Shown: positions 8,195 through 17,595, numbered from the stretch's first letter. The stretch is DNA of 64,000 nt from Sulfurimonas indica (GCF_009192995.1 NZ_SDID01000003.1:1-64000); one strand, 5' to 3'. Program-made: numbers and translations. The notes: a model not told the origin generated them from the sequence alone.

Positions 8195-10450
8195 ATGAAT
8201 GAGAGCAAAAATTTTTTACGTACAATAGTTGAAGAGGATCTAAAATCGGGTAAATATAAAGAGATAGTTACAAGATTTCCTCCTGAGCCAAATGGTTTTC
8301 CTCATATTGGACATGCGAAGTCTATCTTTATTAACTTTGGTATTGCACGTGATTATAATGGTCGCTGTCACTTACGCATGGATGATACAAATCCAACAAA
8401 AGAAGATACAAAATATGTAGAGGCACTTGAAGATGCTGTGAAGTGGCTTGGATATGAATGGGACGGGAGTATTCGTTTTACATCTGATTATTTTCCTAAG
8501 CTCTATGATTATGCGATTGAGCTTATTAAAATGGGTAAAGCTTATGTTGACTCACTTACAGAAGATGAGATCCGTGAGTATCGCGGAAGCGTAACAGAGC
8601 CTGGAAAACGCAGTAAGTATGCCGATCGTAGTGTAGAAGAGAACCTAGACCTGTTTGCGCGAATGAAAAAAGGCGAATTTGCCGAGGGTGAGCATGTTTT
8701 AAGAGCCAAAATTGATATGGCAGCACCAAATATGAAGATGAGAGACCCTCTTCTTTACCGCATCAGACATGCACATCACTTTAGAACAGGGGATGAGTGG
8801 TCAATTTATCCTATGTATGATTTTGCACACTGTCTTTCTGACTATATCGAAGGTGTAACTCACTCTATCTGTACTTTAGAGTTTGAAAATAACCGTGATA
8901 TCTATGACTGGGTATTAGATACACTAGAGCTTAAACCACCACGACCTTATCAGCATGAGTTTGCACGTCTGAACATAAACTATACGGTTATGAGTAAAAG
9001 AAAGCTTCTAGAGCTCGTTGAGGGTGGCTACGTGAGTGGCTGGGATGATCCTCGTCTGCCAACAATTGCCGGCTACAGAAGAAAAGGCTACACGCCAGAG
9101 TCAATTTTAACTTTTTGTGATCAGATAGGGATTGCTAAAGCAAATTCAGTAGTAGATGTTTCACAGTTAGAGTTTTGTATCAGAGATGATCTGAACAAAA
9201 AAGTGCCACGTGTTTTATGTGTACTCAATCCGCTCAAAGTTACAATAGAAAATTATGAAGGAAGTGAAGAGATTGATGCTCCATACTATCCGCATGATGT
9301 ACCAAAAGAGGGAAGTCGAAAACTGCCTTTCTCACGTGAGATTTACATTGAACGTGAGGATTTTGAAGAAAATCCTCCAAAAGGTTACTATCGCCTTACA
9401 CCAGAGCAACCAGTACGACTTAGACATGGCTATATCATTGCATGTAAGGAAGTTGTCAAAGACGCTGATGGTAATATCACAGAGATAAAAGCAGAGTACT
9501 ATCCTGACTCTAAGAGTGGACGTGATACAAGTGGCATTAAAGTAAAAAGTGCAATTCAGTGGGTAAGTGCAGCAGATGCTAAAGCCATAGAAGTAAGACT
9601 TTATGACAGACTCTATGCTACTGAATTTCCAGAGGGTGTAGAAGATATAAATCCAAATTCTCTAAAAGTTGTCAAAAATGCTCTGATCGAGCCTGCTGTT
9701 ATTACAGAAAAGCCAGATGTGAGATTTCAGTTTGAGCGTGAGGGCTATTTTTATGCTGATCCAGTTGATTACAGTGATGAAAAACCGGTTTTTAATAAGA
9801 TTGTAGGACTGAAAGACTCTTGGGGTAAAAAGAAGAAAAAAACAACAACAGATAATAGAGCAAAACCACAAGAGAAAAAAGTTCAAATTGACGGTGAAGT
9901 CGCTCCAATGACTCCAGAGCAGCAAGCTCTTTTTGACAAGTACACAGCAGATTTAAAACTCAATAGTGAAGTGGCAAATACACTTGCACGTGATGCATAT
10001 CTTTCAAAGTTTTATGAAGAGGCATTATCTTCACTAAAGAGTCCTGTAAATCTGGCAAATATGGTTGCAAATGAAGTTGCACGTGAGATAAAAGAGCAAC
10101 AGTCAACTGAGCTGAAATTTACTCCCAAGCAGATAGCCGAGCTTGTAAAGATGCTTGATGAAGAGACAATTTCAAGTAAAATTGCAAAACAGGTCTTTGA
10201 GGAGATGGCAAAATCTGGAGAAAATCCAGCTAAAATAGTTGAAGAGAAAGGACTGGTGCAGATAAGTGACCCTGCTCAAATCGCACCTATTATAGATGAA
10301 GTCATTGCAAAAAATCCGGATAATGTTGCAAAATTCAAAGCAGGAAACAAAAAACTCTTAGGCTTTTTTGTCGGTCAGGTACTCAAAGCTACAGGGGGTA
10401 AAGCAAACCCTAAAATAGTCAATGAACTAGTTGCAAAAAAGTTACAATAG
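8195..10450 (+). CDS. glnS: Glutaminyl-tRNA synthetase with C-terminal YqeY/GatB-type domain
   Basis: The enzyme charges tRNA-Gln directly with glutamine. Class I signatures are PPEPNGFPHIGH (residues 29-40) and VMSKR (265-269), and the ENNRDIYDWV segment is typical of GlnRS rather than GluRS. At 751 residues it is about 200 longer than E. coli GlnRS. The extra part (from about residue 588) has the alternating helices and ANMVANEVAREI/ GKANPKIVNELVAKKL pattern of the GatB/YqeY tRNA-binding domain, as known for Deinococcus GlnRS. A Lys-rich linker (KKKKKTTTDN) precedes it. Many Campylobacterota lack GlnRS and use GatCAB amidation, so this gene suggests acquisition by transfer. Confidence 0.93.
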   Translation: MNESKNFLRTIVEEDLKSGKYKEIVTRFPPEPNGFPHIGHAKSIFINFGIARDYNGRCHLRMDDTNPTKEDTKYVEALEDAVKWLGYEWDGSIRFTSDYFPKLYDYAIELIKMGKAYVDSLTEDEIREYRGSVTEPGKRSKYADRSVEENLDLFARMKKGEFAEGEHVLRAKIDMAAPNMKMRDPLLYRIRHAHHFRTGDEWSIYPMYDFAHCLSDYIEGVTHSICTLEFENNRDIYDWVLDTLELKPPRPYQHEFARLNINYTVMSKRKLLELVEGGYVSGWDDPRLPTIAGYRRKGYTPESILTFCDQIGIAKANSVVDVSQLEFCIRDDLNKKVPRVLCVLNPLKVTIENYEGSEEIDAPYYPHDVPKEGSRKLPFSREIYIEREDFEENPPKGYYRLTPEQPVRLRHGYIIACKEVVKDADGNITEIKAEYYPDSKSGRDTSGIKVKSAIQWVSAADAKAIEVRLYDRLYATEFPEGVEDINPNSLKVVKNALIEPAVITEKPDVRFQFEREGYFYADPVDYSDEKPVFNKIVGLKDSWGKKKKKTTTDNRAKPQEKKVQIDGEVAPMTPEQQALFDKYTADLKLNSEVANTLARDAYLSKFYEEALSSLKSPVNLANMVANEVAREIKEQQSTELKFTPKQIAELVKMLDEETISSKIAKQVFEEMAKSGENPAKIVEEKGLVQISDPAQIAPIIDEVIAKNPDNVAKFKAGNKKLLGFFVGQVLKATGGKANPKIVNELVAKKLQ

Positions 10451-10465
10451 AAGTAGAGACTTGTG

Positions 10466-11227
10466 ATGAATAGTTTTGATGATGTGCAGCACTCTATAGC
10501 GCTGAGTGAAGATGGCAGTTATACTGCCTACTCAAAAGAGTATGATGAGCATTATCACTCTACAAAAGATGGGGCACTTTCCGAGTCACTCTACAAACAT
10601 ATCATTCCTGCATACAAGCTCACGCAGGGAAAAGATGAACTCCATATTTTAGATATTTGCTATGGCTTAGGGTTTAATACCTTAGCCACTGTTTTATATT
10701 ATAAAGAACATGCTCCAGAGAAAAAACTCTTTATCTACTCTCCTGAACTTGACAGCTCTTTGGTACAATCACTTACAAATTTCAATTATCCGCAAGAGTT
10801 TGCATCTTTACGTGAAATAATAGAAGCAATATCTAGAGATGGGGTCTATAGAGATGAGACTTTAACTATAGAAGTTTTTTTAGGAGATGCGAGAGAGTAT
10901 ATAAAACAATTTCAAAAGAAGTTTGATATTGTCTATCAGGATGCTTTTTCTCCAAGTGCGAATCCTATGCTTTGGACAAAAGAGTATTTTGCAGATATTA
11001 AAAATGCCATGAAAAGTGATGGGGTAGTAACGACCTATTCGACTGCACTCAAAACTCGACTCGCTCTTTATGAAAATGGATTTTTAGTATATTTGAACAA
11101 AGGTGAGCACTTTCGTAATGCTACACTTGCTTCACTCAAAGAACTTGGAGATTATGAACTCGTTGATATGCAACATAAAATCAGCTGTAACCCTGGTGTA
11201 GAACCTCTAAGTGATGCTAGTGTGTAG
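10466..11227 (+). CDS. MnmC-type tRNA wobble-uridine methyltransferase domain protein
   Basis: This protein of about 253 residues matches the SAM-dependent methyltransferase half of MnmC (DUF752): the DICYGLGFNTL glycine loop, then YQDAFSPSANPMLWT, which is characteristic of that family. In E. coli this domain makes the final methylation to mnm5(s2)U in tRNA anticodons. The FAD-dependent oxidase half is absent, so it is a stand-alone methyltransferase form. MnmG, which acts upstream in the same pathway, is encoded at 14828. An ATG at 10466 follows a GTG at 10463, and the ATG is preferred. The gene overlaps convergent recQ by 11 nt. Confidence 0.8.
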   Translation: MNSFDDVQHSIALSEDGSYTAYSKEYDEHYHSTKDGALSESLYKHIIPAYKLTQGKDELHILDICYGLGFNTLATVLYYKEHAPEKKLFIYSPELDSSLVQSLTNFNYPQEFASLREIIEAISRDGVYRDETLTIEVFLGDAREYIKQFQKKFDIVYQDAFSPSANPMLWTKEYFADIKNAMKSDGVVTTYSTALKTRLALYENGFLVYLNKGEHFRNATLASLKELGDYELVDMQHKISCNPGVEPLSDASV

Positions 11228-12995
11228 CTATCACATCTAAAAACTCTTCACCAAACTGCTCATATTTTTTCATCCCGACACCATTGACTTCTAGCATCTC
11301 TTCTTTGTTTGTCGGCATATCATTGGCTAGATGTTTGAGTGTTTTATCGCTAAAGATGATATACGCTGGTACACCCATTTCACTTGCAAGTTCTGTTCGC
11401 TTTTCTCGCAGCTTTTCAAATAGTTCTCTGTCAAAATCAAACGCTTCAACTTGGCGTACTGCTTTTGCCTTTTTATCTACTTGTAGACGTGAAGATTTGA
11501 TATCTACAAGCTTTTGAGACTTTAATATGCTAATGGCATCTTGCGTGAGCTTGAGCGTTGAAAAATCTCCAACCGTTAAAATTTTGAGTTCCAAAAGCCG
11601 CTCCACAATGACAAACCACTCTTTCTTGCTTAGGTGTCCTCCAATGTCATAAACAGAGAGTCTGTCTGCAGCATTGGCTAAAATTTTCTGTTCACTTGAA
11701 CCCCGCAGGATATCGATGATGTAGTTTTTTCCAAAGTTTTGTTCTGTCTTATAGATGGCGGAGAGCAACATTTGCGCCTCTTTGGTAATATCTTGGCGTT
11801 TGTCATCAGACTCCAAGCAGTTGTCACAGCGACTTTCACAAGGCTCTAGTGTCTCATGAAAATATTCGGCTAACTGTTTATGAAAACAGATCTCACTTGT
11901 AGCATACTTGTAGATGGTATCGATCTTTAGACCAAGGTGCTCTTTGTAAGCTGCATCATCAATATCATGCAAAAAGTGTTTATGTTGTACCATGTCCCCT
12001 GCATTAAAGAGCAGCAGTGCTTCACTGTCCTCTCCATCACGTCCACCACGTCCAATCTCTTGGTAATAATTCTCCAAAGACTTTGGCAGACTCATATGCA
12101 CTACAAAACGGATATCACTCTTGTCTATTCCCATCCCAAAAGCAATTGTTGCAACCATAATGTCCACTTTATCATTGACAAAGATTTTAAAGTTTTGCTC
12201 TCGTATATGTTGTGGCAAACCTGCATGATATGCAAGTGACTTATAACCTGCATGATTTAAAAAACTGCTGAGCTCTTCAGCTTTTTTGCGTGAGCTTACA
12301 TAGATAATGCCGCTCTCATCTTTATGACGAAGTAGAAAGTTTTTCAGCTGAGCTTGACCATTACCTATACGTCTCTCAGCAGAGATAAAGATGTTTTTAC
12401 GAAAGACACTTCCTTTTAAAAGCAGAGGATTTTGTAATCGTAGCTCACGCAGAATATCATCAGTGACATTCTGTGTTGAGGTTGCAGTAAAGGCTGCTAT
12501 GGAAGTCTCTGGAAAGTTTGATTTTAAATTACCAAGCAGACGATAATCGTTCCGAAACTCATGTCCCCATTGACTGATACAGTGTGCTTCATCAATAACA
12601 AAGAAGTTAATAGGAAGTTGGCGTAGCATCTCAATAGTATTGCCGCTGCTGAGACGCTCAGGAGAGAGGTAAAGAAACTTTAGTGAGCCGTTAAATGCCT
12701 GCGTGAGTGTATCATCAATCTCTTCAAAACTTTGTGCCGAGCTTATCATAGCCGCTTCGATATTTTGTGCTTTGAGTGCTGCAACCTGATCTTGCATCAA
12801 AGCAATAAGTGGGGAGATCACAATGGTAATGCCATCCATCATCATTGTAGGAAGCTGATAAACAAGGGATTTTCCACCACCAGTTGGGAGTATCATTAAT
12901 AGGTCTCTGCCATCTAGGATAGCATTCACTCCCTCTTCTTGAAGTTCTCTGAAACTGTTATGACCAAAGATGTCTTTTAAAACTTGATTTTTGAT
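11217..12995 (-). CDS. recQ: ATP-dependent DNA helicase RecQ, with apparent non-standard start codon
   Basis: RecQ unwinds DNA during recombination and fork repair. From the RQC end to the N-terminus the frame shows Walker A PTGGGKS (residues 37-43), DEAH (135-138), a motif VI QEIGRGGRDG, a zinc-binding region with CESRCDNC, and a C-terminal HRDC domain. The first GTG (12929) is too late: recognisable RecQ N-terminal sequence (KNQVLKDIFGHNSFRELQEE) continues upstream to an in-frame TAA at 12999-13001 without any ATG, GTG or TTG. The best-placed start is an ATC at 12993-12995, exactly 7 nt after an AGAGG Shine-Dalgarno sequence (13003-13007), giving 592 residues. This is either AUC initiation, a start-codon mutation or a sequencing error. 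Confidence 0.85.
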   Translation of the reverse strand: MKNQVLKDIFGHNSFRELQEEGVNAILDGRDLLMILPTGGGKSLVYQLPTMMMDGITIVISPLIALMQDQVAALKAQNIEAAMISSAQSFEEIDDTLTQAFNGSLKFLYLSPERLSSGNTIEMLRQLPINFFVIDEAHCISQWGHEFRNDYRLLGNLKSNFPETSIAAFTATSTQNVTDDILRELRLQNPLLLKGSVFRKNIFISAERRIGNGQAQLKNFLLRHKDESGIIYVSSRKKAEELSSFLNHAGYKSLAYHAGLPQHIREQNFKIFVNDKVDIMVATIAFGMGIDKSDIRFVVHMSLPKSLENYYQEIGRGGRDGEDSEALLLFNAGDMVQHKHFLHDIDDAAYKEHLGLKIDTIYKYATSEICFHKQLAEYFHETLEPCESRCDNCLESDDKRQDITKEAQMLLSAIYKTEQNFGKNYIIDILRGSSEQKILANAADRLSVYDIGGHLSKKEWFVIVERLLELKILTVGDFSTLKLTQDAISILKSQKLVDIKSSRLQVDKKAKAVRQVEAFDFDRELFEKLREKRTELASEMGVPAYIIFSDKTLKHLANDMPTNKEEMLEVNGVGMKKYEQFGEEFLDVIATH

Positions 12996-13077
12996 TTTTT
13001 ATCCTCTAGTTGGTGCAGTATTATTTTATAGTATTTATGGTGTGTATTTGAAAAATATGACAAAGTGTCAATGATTT

Positions 13078-13698
13078 TTAAAAACTACTCTGAATAGCAT
13101 CAACTTCATCCCATGTGAGAGAGTTTTTTGTAGTCTGTTGATGTTTGAGTATATGAGCAATATAACGTGCAAACATATCGGTTTCTACATTGACATGCGA
13201 GCCTTTTTTATAGTTCTTAAAGAGTGTCTCTTTCATTGTATGGGGAATGATTGTTAGGCGAAAACTATCATCGGCTATATCATTTACTGTAAGGCTCACA
13301 CCATCGATGGTAATGGAGCCTTTTGGTACGATGTAAGGGATGAACTTTTTATCTACCTTGATAAAAATATCATAGGAATTGCCATTGTTTTTAATGGCTT
13401 CAATTTCTCCGATAGTATCAACATGCCCTTGGACGATGTGCCCTTCAAATCTATCACCCATAGCCATAGCAGGCTCGATATGAACTTCATTTTTATAGTT
13501 CTCTATGGCTAAGAGCTTTTGACTCTCTGGGCTAAGTTCCACTGCAAAGCCGTCATGATTTACTTCAATGACGGTCAGACAGGCACCATTGATGGCGATA
13601 GAGTCACCCAAAGCAGCTTTATGTTTTGATTTGATTGTCAGTTTTGAACCGACAAAGCTTTTAACAGTTGCTACTTCTCTTATAAGTCCTGTGAACAA
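13078..13698 (-). CDS. ribE: Riboflavin synthase, alpha chain
   Basis: The enzyme dismutates two lumazine molecules into riboflavin. The 206-residue protein shows the two-fold repeated barrel: MFTGLIREVATV at the start, GDSIAINGACLTV in the first half and KGSITIDGVSLTVND in the second, plus HIVQGHVD. The start is TTG at 13698, supported by AAAGGA 7 nt upstream and by alignment to the invariant MFTG start. It follows the Sel1-repeat gene by 33 nt, with a small GAAA-loop hairpin in between. Confidence 0.95.
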   Translation of the reverse strand: MFTGLIREVATVKSFVGSKLTIKSKHKAALGDSIAINGACLTVIEVNHDGFAVELSPESQKLLAIENYKNEVHIEPAMAMGDRFEGHIVQGHVDTIGEIEAIKNNGNSYDIFIKVDKKFIPYIVPKGSITIDGVSLTVNDIADDSFRLTIIPHTMKETLFKNYKKGSHVNVETDMFARYIAHILKHQQTTKNSLTWDEVDAIQSSF

Positions 13699-13712
13699 GG
13701 TTTTTCCTTTCT

Positions 13713-13726
13713 GCCTCGAAAGAGGC
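13713..13726 (-). promoter_or_regulatory. Short hairpin between the Sel1-repeat gene and ribE
   Basis: A 5-bp GC-rich stem (GCCTC/GAGGC) with a 4-nt loop lies just upstream of the ribE Shine-Dalgarno sequence on the transcribed strand. There is no T-run, so it is more likely an RNA-stability or translation element than a terminator. Confidence 0.3.
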
Positions 13727-13731
13727 TGGCT

Positions 13732-14418
13732 TTAGAATACTATCTTTCCATCTTCTTGCAGATCACGAATGATTTTTTTTGCTTTTTCATGCCCTGCATA
13801 AGCAGCTTTACGACAGTAATCAAGTGCTTTGTCATTATCCTGCTCGCATCCTATGCCCTGGTCATAAAGTAGTCCAAGGTTGTAAAGCCCCTCTGGAAGT
13901 CCTGCTTCAGCAGCACGTGAGAAGCAGATAAAACAGCGTGCATCATCTTGAACCACACCGTGACCCTCTTTGTAGAGTGTTCCAAGGTTGTTAAATGCTG
14001 CTGCGTGACCACGTTTTGCAGCCTCTTCATACCAAAAAGCAGCCTCAGAGTAGTTTTGGATACAGCCAAGTCCACGCTCAAGCATAAGTGCGACTTCATA
14101 CATTGCCGGTGGTACTTCACGTACTGCTGCTTCCATATGCAATTCATGTGCTTTGAACATATCATGTTCTACCCCGCCGATGCCATTCTCATAAAGGATG
14201 GCAAGATTAAAAAGTGCATAGGGCTGTTTTGCTTCTGCTGCTTTTGTATAGAGCTCAAGTGTTTTGGCCTCATCAACCTCACATCCTTGTCCCATTTGAT
14301 GCATATAGCCCAAAGATGTCATAGCATCAACGTTGCCTTGCTCGGCTAGTTCACTGTAAAGTTTATAGGCTTTTTCATAATCTTTTGCATTATATGCAGC
14401 ATTTGCTTCTTGAATCAT
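13732..14418 (-). CDS. Sel1-like (tetratricopeptide-type) repeat protein
   Basis: The 228-residue protein is built from about six Sel1-like repeats of roughly 36 residues, each with the A..LG.LY..G.G pattern (for example SLGYMHQMGQGCEVD, NLAILYENGIGGVEHD, NLGTLYKEGHGVVQDD, NLGLLYDQGIGCEQDN). Such repeats form a superhelical scaffold for protein binding. Unlike the exported Hcp proteins of Helicobacter it has no signal peptide, so a cytoplasmic location is expected. The start overlaps the stop of the upstream 68-residue gene by 4 nt. Confidence 0.88.
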   Translation of the reverse strand: MIQEANAAYNAKDYEKAYKLYSELAEQGNVDAMTSLGYMHQMGQGCEVDEAKTLELYTKAAEAKQPYALFNLAILYENGIGGVEHDMFKAHELHMEAAVREVPPAMYEVALMLERGLGCIQNYSEAAFWYEEAAKRGHAAAFNNLGTLYKEGHGVVQDDARCFICFSRAAEAGLPEGLYNLGLLYDQGIGCEQDNDKALDYCRKAAYAGHEKAKKIIRDLQEDGKIVF

Positions 14419-14621
14419 TTTTCCTCATTTTCTGTGCGAATATTTTGTCTAAAAACTGTTTTATTGCCTTTTGCCGCAGCTTTTGCCTTGCGTATTTTTT
14501 CAAGCAGATTTTCTTTGGTACTTAAGTGTTCATCGCGAATTTTATACTCACCGCTTCCATCAACTGCTTCATCATAAACAAGTATTTCTGGTACATAATC
14601 TTTAAACAACTCTTTGCTCAC
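14415..14621 (-). CDS. Small hypothetical protein, 68 residues
   Basis: The short frame starts with ATG behind an AAGGTGAG ribosome binding site and overlaps the Sel1-repeat gene in the ATGA fashion, which argues that it is translated. It is charged, with a C-terminal basic stretch (KIRKAKAAAKGNK), and has no membrane segment. Function is unknown; the coupling suggests it works with, or is regulated with, the repeat protein. Confidence 0.6.
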   Translation of the reverse strand: MSKELFKDYVPEILVYDEAVDGSGEYKIRDEHLSTKENLLEKIRKAKAAAKGNKTVFRQNIRTENEEK

Positions 14622-14703
14622 CTTAAAAACCTTAATTAATTGAGTTTATATTATGCAAATGATACTGAAAAATGATAAAATTCCATTTAAAATTTCGGTT
14701 TAC

Positions 14704-14809
14704 ATACAATTCAGAACTAATATTTCATACAGGCAAATTTGATTTTCTTAACGTTTGAAAAATATTAAAAATGCAAAAGCCTTGCTTCAATATCAGTTCT
14801 GAATTGTAT
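14704..14809. repeat. 21-bp inverted repeat enclosing 64 nt, upstream of mnmG
   Basis: Left arm 14704-14724 and right arm 14789-14809 are reverse complements at 20 of 21 positions. The arms flank an AT-rich 64-nt centre. The element lies between divergent genes and ends 18 nt before the mnmG start. It could be a small palindromic insertion (MITE-like), a regulator binding pair, or an RNA structure in the mnmG leader. Confidence 0.6.
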
Positions 14810-14827
14810 TTGATTGTGAGGGTACAG

Positions 14828-16702
14828 ATGAATTATGATGTAATAGTAGTAGGTGGTGGTCATGCAGGTGTTGAGGCCTCTTTAGCAGCAGCGCGCATGG
14901 GAAATAAAACGCTTTTAGTCTCTATGCTTGCTGAAAACGTGGGAGCGACTTCGTGTAATCCTGCGGTGGGTGGTCTTGCAAAAGGACACTTGGTACGTGA
15001 GATAGATGCTCTTGGTGGCGAAATGGGACTCATTACCGATGAAGCCGGAATACAGTTTCGCATACTCAATCAGACAAAAGGGCCTGCAGTTCGTGGAAGC
15101 CGTGCGCAGATAGATATGGACAAGTACCGTGTCATAGCCCGAAATAAAATACTCACAACGCCAAATCTAGATCTTGCTCAAGATACGGTTGAGTCTTTAA
15201 TCATTGAAGATGGTGAAGTAAAAGGGGTAAAGACAGCGCTTTTAAATGAGTACTTCGCACCAAAAGTCATCATCACAAGTGGAACATTTTTAAACGGTAT
15301 CATTCATATCGGTGAGGTGCAACAAGAGGGAGGACGTTTTGGTGAACAAAGAAGTGTAGGGCTCTCGGCATCGCTTAAAAATGATGCAGGGCTTGACATG
15401 GCACGTCTAAAGACGGGAACATGTGCTCGTATTGACAGCTCTACGATCAATTTTTCTGTAATGGAAGAGCAAGGTGGAGATGAATTGCCAAATCCATTTT
15501 CATTTAGAACAGATAGAGAGGAGTTTCGCAGAACCAAAAAACAACTGCCATGTTATATCGCTTATACAAATGAAGAGACACACAACATCATCGAGTCAAA
15601 TTTTTACCGTGCTCCGCTTTTTACAGGTCAAATTGCCGGAAAATCGCCACGCTACTGTCCATCCATTGAAGATAAAATCGATAAATTTCCAGACAAAGAG
15701 AGACATCATCTCTTCATTGAACCACAAACAATGGACAATACCGAGTGTTACATCAATGGTCTTTCAACTTCTCTGCCACCGGAAGTGCAGCGTGATATGA
15801 TTCGCTCAGTCAAGGGGCTTGAAAATGCAAAGATTGTCCGTTATGGATATGCCATAGAGTATGACTTTGTGGACCCACGTGAGTTGAAGCACTCGTTAGA
15901 GACGAAAAAAGTAAAAGGGCTTTATCTTGCTGGACAGATAAATGGTACAACAGGATATGAAGAGGCAGCTGCGCAAGGGCTTATGGCAGGGATTAATGCT
16001 TCGCTTGCATTGCAAGGTAAAGAGCCTCTGATTCTTCGTCGTGATGAGGCTTATATCGGTGTTTTAATTGATGACCTTGTTACAAAAGGGACAAACGAGC
16101 CGTATCGTATGTTTACCTCACGTGCAGAGTACAGACTGCTTCTGCGTGAGGAGAGTGCGGATACTCGTCTGGCTCATTATGGAAATGAACTTGGTCTTAT
16201 AAATGATGAGTTTTATGAAAAAGTCAAGGAAAAAGATACACAAATCCGTTATGGTGCACAGCTTTTAGAAGAGACAAAGTTCACACCAAACAAAGAGTTC
16301 AATGCCCTTTTAGAGTCAATGGATGAAGCACCTATTAAAGATGTCTCAACCGTACAACAACTTGTAGCTCGTAAAAGTTTTACGGTAGAGAAGATGCTTA
16401 AACTTGTGCCGGAGTTGGAGAAATTTGATGAGTATATCAAAGAGGAGATCTTGGTAGAAGGGAAATATGCTCGTTATATTGATAAACAGACCCTAGAGAT
16501 AGAGCGTATGAAAAAGTACCTTAAAGTAAAAATCCCGGAAGGTTTTGACTTTACAGGGGTGAGTGGTCTTTCAAAAGAGGTTCAAGAAAAGCTTGCAGCC
16601 TTTAATCCACCGACACTCCAAGCGGCTATGAATATCTCGGGAATTACACCTGCGGCCATCGAGATTTTACACATATATATTAGAATGGCGGCAAAAAAAT
16701 AA
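14828..16702 (+). CDS. mnmG: tRNA uridine 5-carboxymethylaminomethyl modification enzyme MnmG (GidA)
   Basis: MnmG with MnmE adds the cmnm5 group to the wobble uridine of several tRNAs, using FAD and NADH. The protein is 624 residues, with the dinucleotide-binding [12 protein letters not shown] at the N-terminus, the [11 protein letters not shown] signature, and LFLAGQING-like FAD segment ([16 protein letters not shown]). An upstream frame extends to 14771 but runs through an inverted repeat; the ATG at 14828 gives the standard [11 protein letters not shown] start and has GAGGG upstream. The stop overlaps the next ATG by 1 nt. Confidence 0.96.
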   Translation: MNYDVIVVGGGHAGVEASLAAARMGNKTLLVSMLAENVGATSCNPAVGGLAKGHLVREIDALGGEMGLITDEAGIQFRILNQTKGPAVRGSRAQIDMDKYRVIARNKILTTPNLDLAQDTVESLIIEDGEVKGVKTALLNEYFAPKVIITSGTFLNGIIHIGEVQQEGGRFGEQRSVGLSASLKNDAGLDMARLKTGTCARIDSSTINFSVMEEQGGDELPNPFSFRTDREEFRRTKKQLPCYIAYTNEETHNIIESNFYRAPLFTGQIAGKSPRYCPSIEDKIDKFPDKERHHLFIEPQTMDNTECYINGLSTSLPPEVQRDMIRSVKGLENAKIVRYGYAIEYDFVDPRELKHSLETKKVKGLYLAGQINGTTGYEEAAAQGLMAGINASLALQGKEPLILRRDEAYIGVLIDDLVTKGTNEPYRMFTSRAEYRLLLREESADTRLAHYGNELGLINDEFYEKVKEKDTQIRYGAQLLEETKFTPNKEFNALLESMDEAPIKDVSTVQQLVARKSFTVEKMLKLVPELEKFDEYIKEEILVEGKYARYIDKQTLEIERMKKYLKVKIPEGFDFTGVSGLSKEVQEKLAAFNPPTLQAAMNISGITPAAIEILHIYIRMAAKK

Positions 16703-17568
16703 TGCGTACATTTTATTATGTCCATACGGGACACCGTATCGGTTTAGACAGGTTCCGTAGAGCTGCTGCAATACTGAGCACTTTACAAAATGAAGATATT
16801 ACCTTACTTACATCTGATTATAGAATTGCACAGGTTGCAAGAGATTTTGGCATAGAGAAGAGTGTTGGCATTGATGTAGTTCGTAATATCCCACAGATAT
16901 CACATAATGGTGATAAACTAATCTTTGACTCTAGTGAAGCAAACCCAATTATGCTCGATGACATGCGAACGTATTTCTCAAAATTTATTCGTATCAGCGA
17001 TGATATCTATGATATAAAAGCCCAAGAAGAGTTTTTGATCTCGCCTTACTTAGAAGGTGAGGGAATTTGTAATGCAGTAGCAGTAAGTGATGCATTTTTC
17101 GGAGATTTTGAAAAAGATGTGGAGCTGACTTATTTTTTCGGTGATGATGATTATGAGAAAGATTTAGAGAAGCATTTTGACTTCATCGAAGATCTGAATC
17201 CTCACTTGCAATTAGGATTTTACTATTTTCTGGATTATGAAGATATGCTTAAAGAAAAATTTAAAAATAGTTTTGAGTTTGAAGAGTATGAGACAATGAT
17301 ACAAAGAAGTAAAATTCTGCTCACTACATCACCGCAGGCAGTTTTGGATTCCCTCGCATCAGGCGGCAGACCGGTTTATTTCCAAAGAGAAGATTATCCA
17401 AGAGATTTCGTGCCTTTTTTTGATACTTTGAATGTTCCGATTCTTAAGAATTATGATAAGAATCACTTATCTGTGATTTTAGAAACGATAAATGATAGAA
17501 AATATGAGAAAATAGAACAAAATAGTAACAAAATTGCTCAATTTATAAAAGATAGCTTAAATTTATAA
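16702..17568 (+). CDS. GT-B-like protein of unknown function
   Basis: This 288-residue soluble protein starts [17 protein letters not shown], which resembles the N-terminal glycine loop of GT-B sugar-binding proteins such as PseG or MurG-like enzymes. A late TTSPQAVLDSLASGGRPVYF segment resembles their nucleotide-sugar-binding C-terminal loop. The middle is unusually acidic (GDDDYEKDLEKHFDF). I infer a glycosyltransferase-like fold without knowing the substrate. It is translationally coupled to mnmG by a 1-nt overlap. Confidence 0.6.
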   Translation: MRTFYYVHTGHRIGLDRFRRAAAILSTLQNEDITLLTSDYRIAQVARDFGIEKSVGIDVVRNIPQISHNGDKLIFDSSEANPIMLDDMRTYFSKFIRISDDIYDIKAQEEFLISPYLEGEGICNAVAVSDAFFGDFEKDVELTYFFGDDDYEKDLEKHFDFIEDLNPHLQLGFYYFLDYEDMLKEKFKNSFEFEEYETMIQRSKILLTTSPQAVLDSLASGGRPVYFQREDYPRDFVPFFDTLNVPILKNYDKNHLSVILETINDRKYEKIEQNSNKIAQFIKDSLNL

Positions 17569-17589
17569 ATAATTAAAACTTATTTGGTA

Positions 17590-17595
17590 TATAAT
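17590..17595 (+). promoter_or_regulatory. -10 box of the petABC operon
   Basis: A perfect TATAAT lies 42 nt before the petA ATG at 17638, in an AT-rich 70-nt gap. No -35 box is evident. Confidence 0.5.

Noticed and set aside
9331-9340. Palindrome CTCACGTGAG, also at 39992 and 52412
   Set aside because: It looks like a second dispersed motif, but only three copies were seen and it is a one-step relative of the octamer plus the common CGT-GAG codon pair; not separated as its own element.
14771-14827. Upstream start of mnmG giving a 643-residue protein
   Set aside because: The added 19 residues run through the inverted repeat and are not family-like; the ATG at 14828 starts the conserved [11 protein letters not shown].
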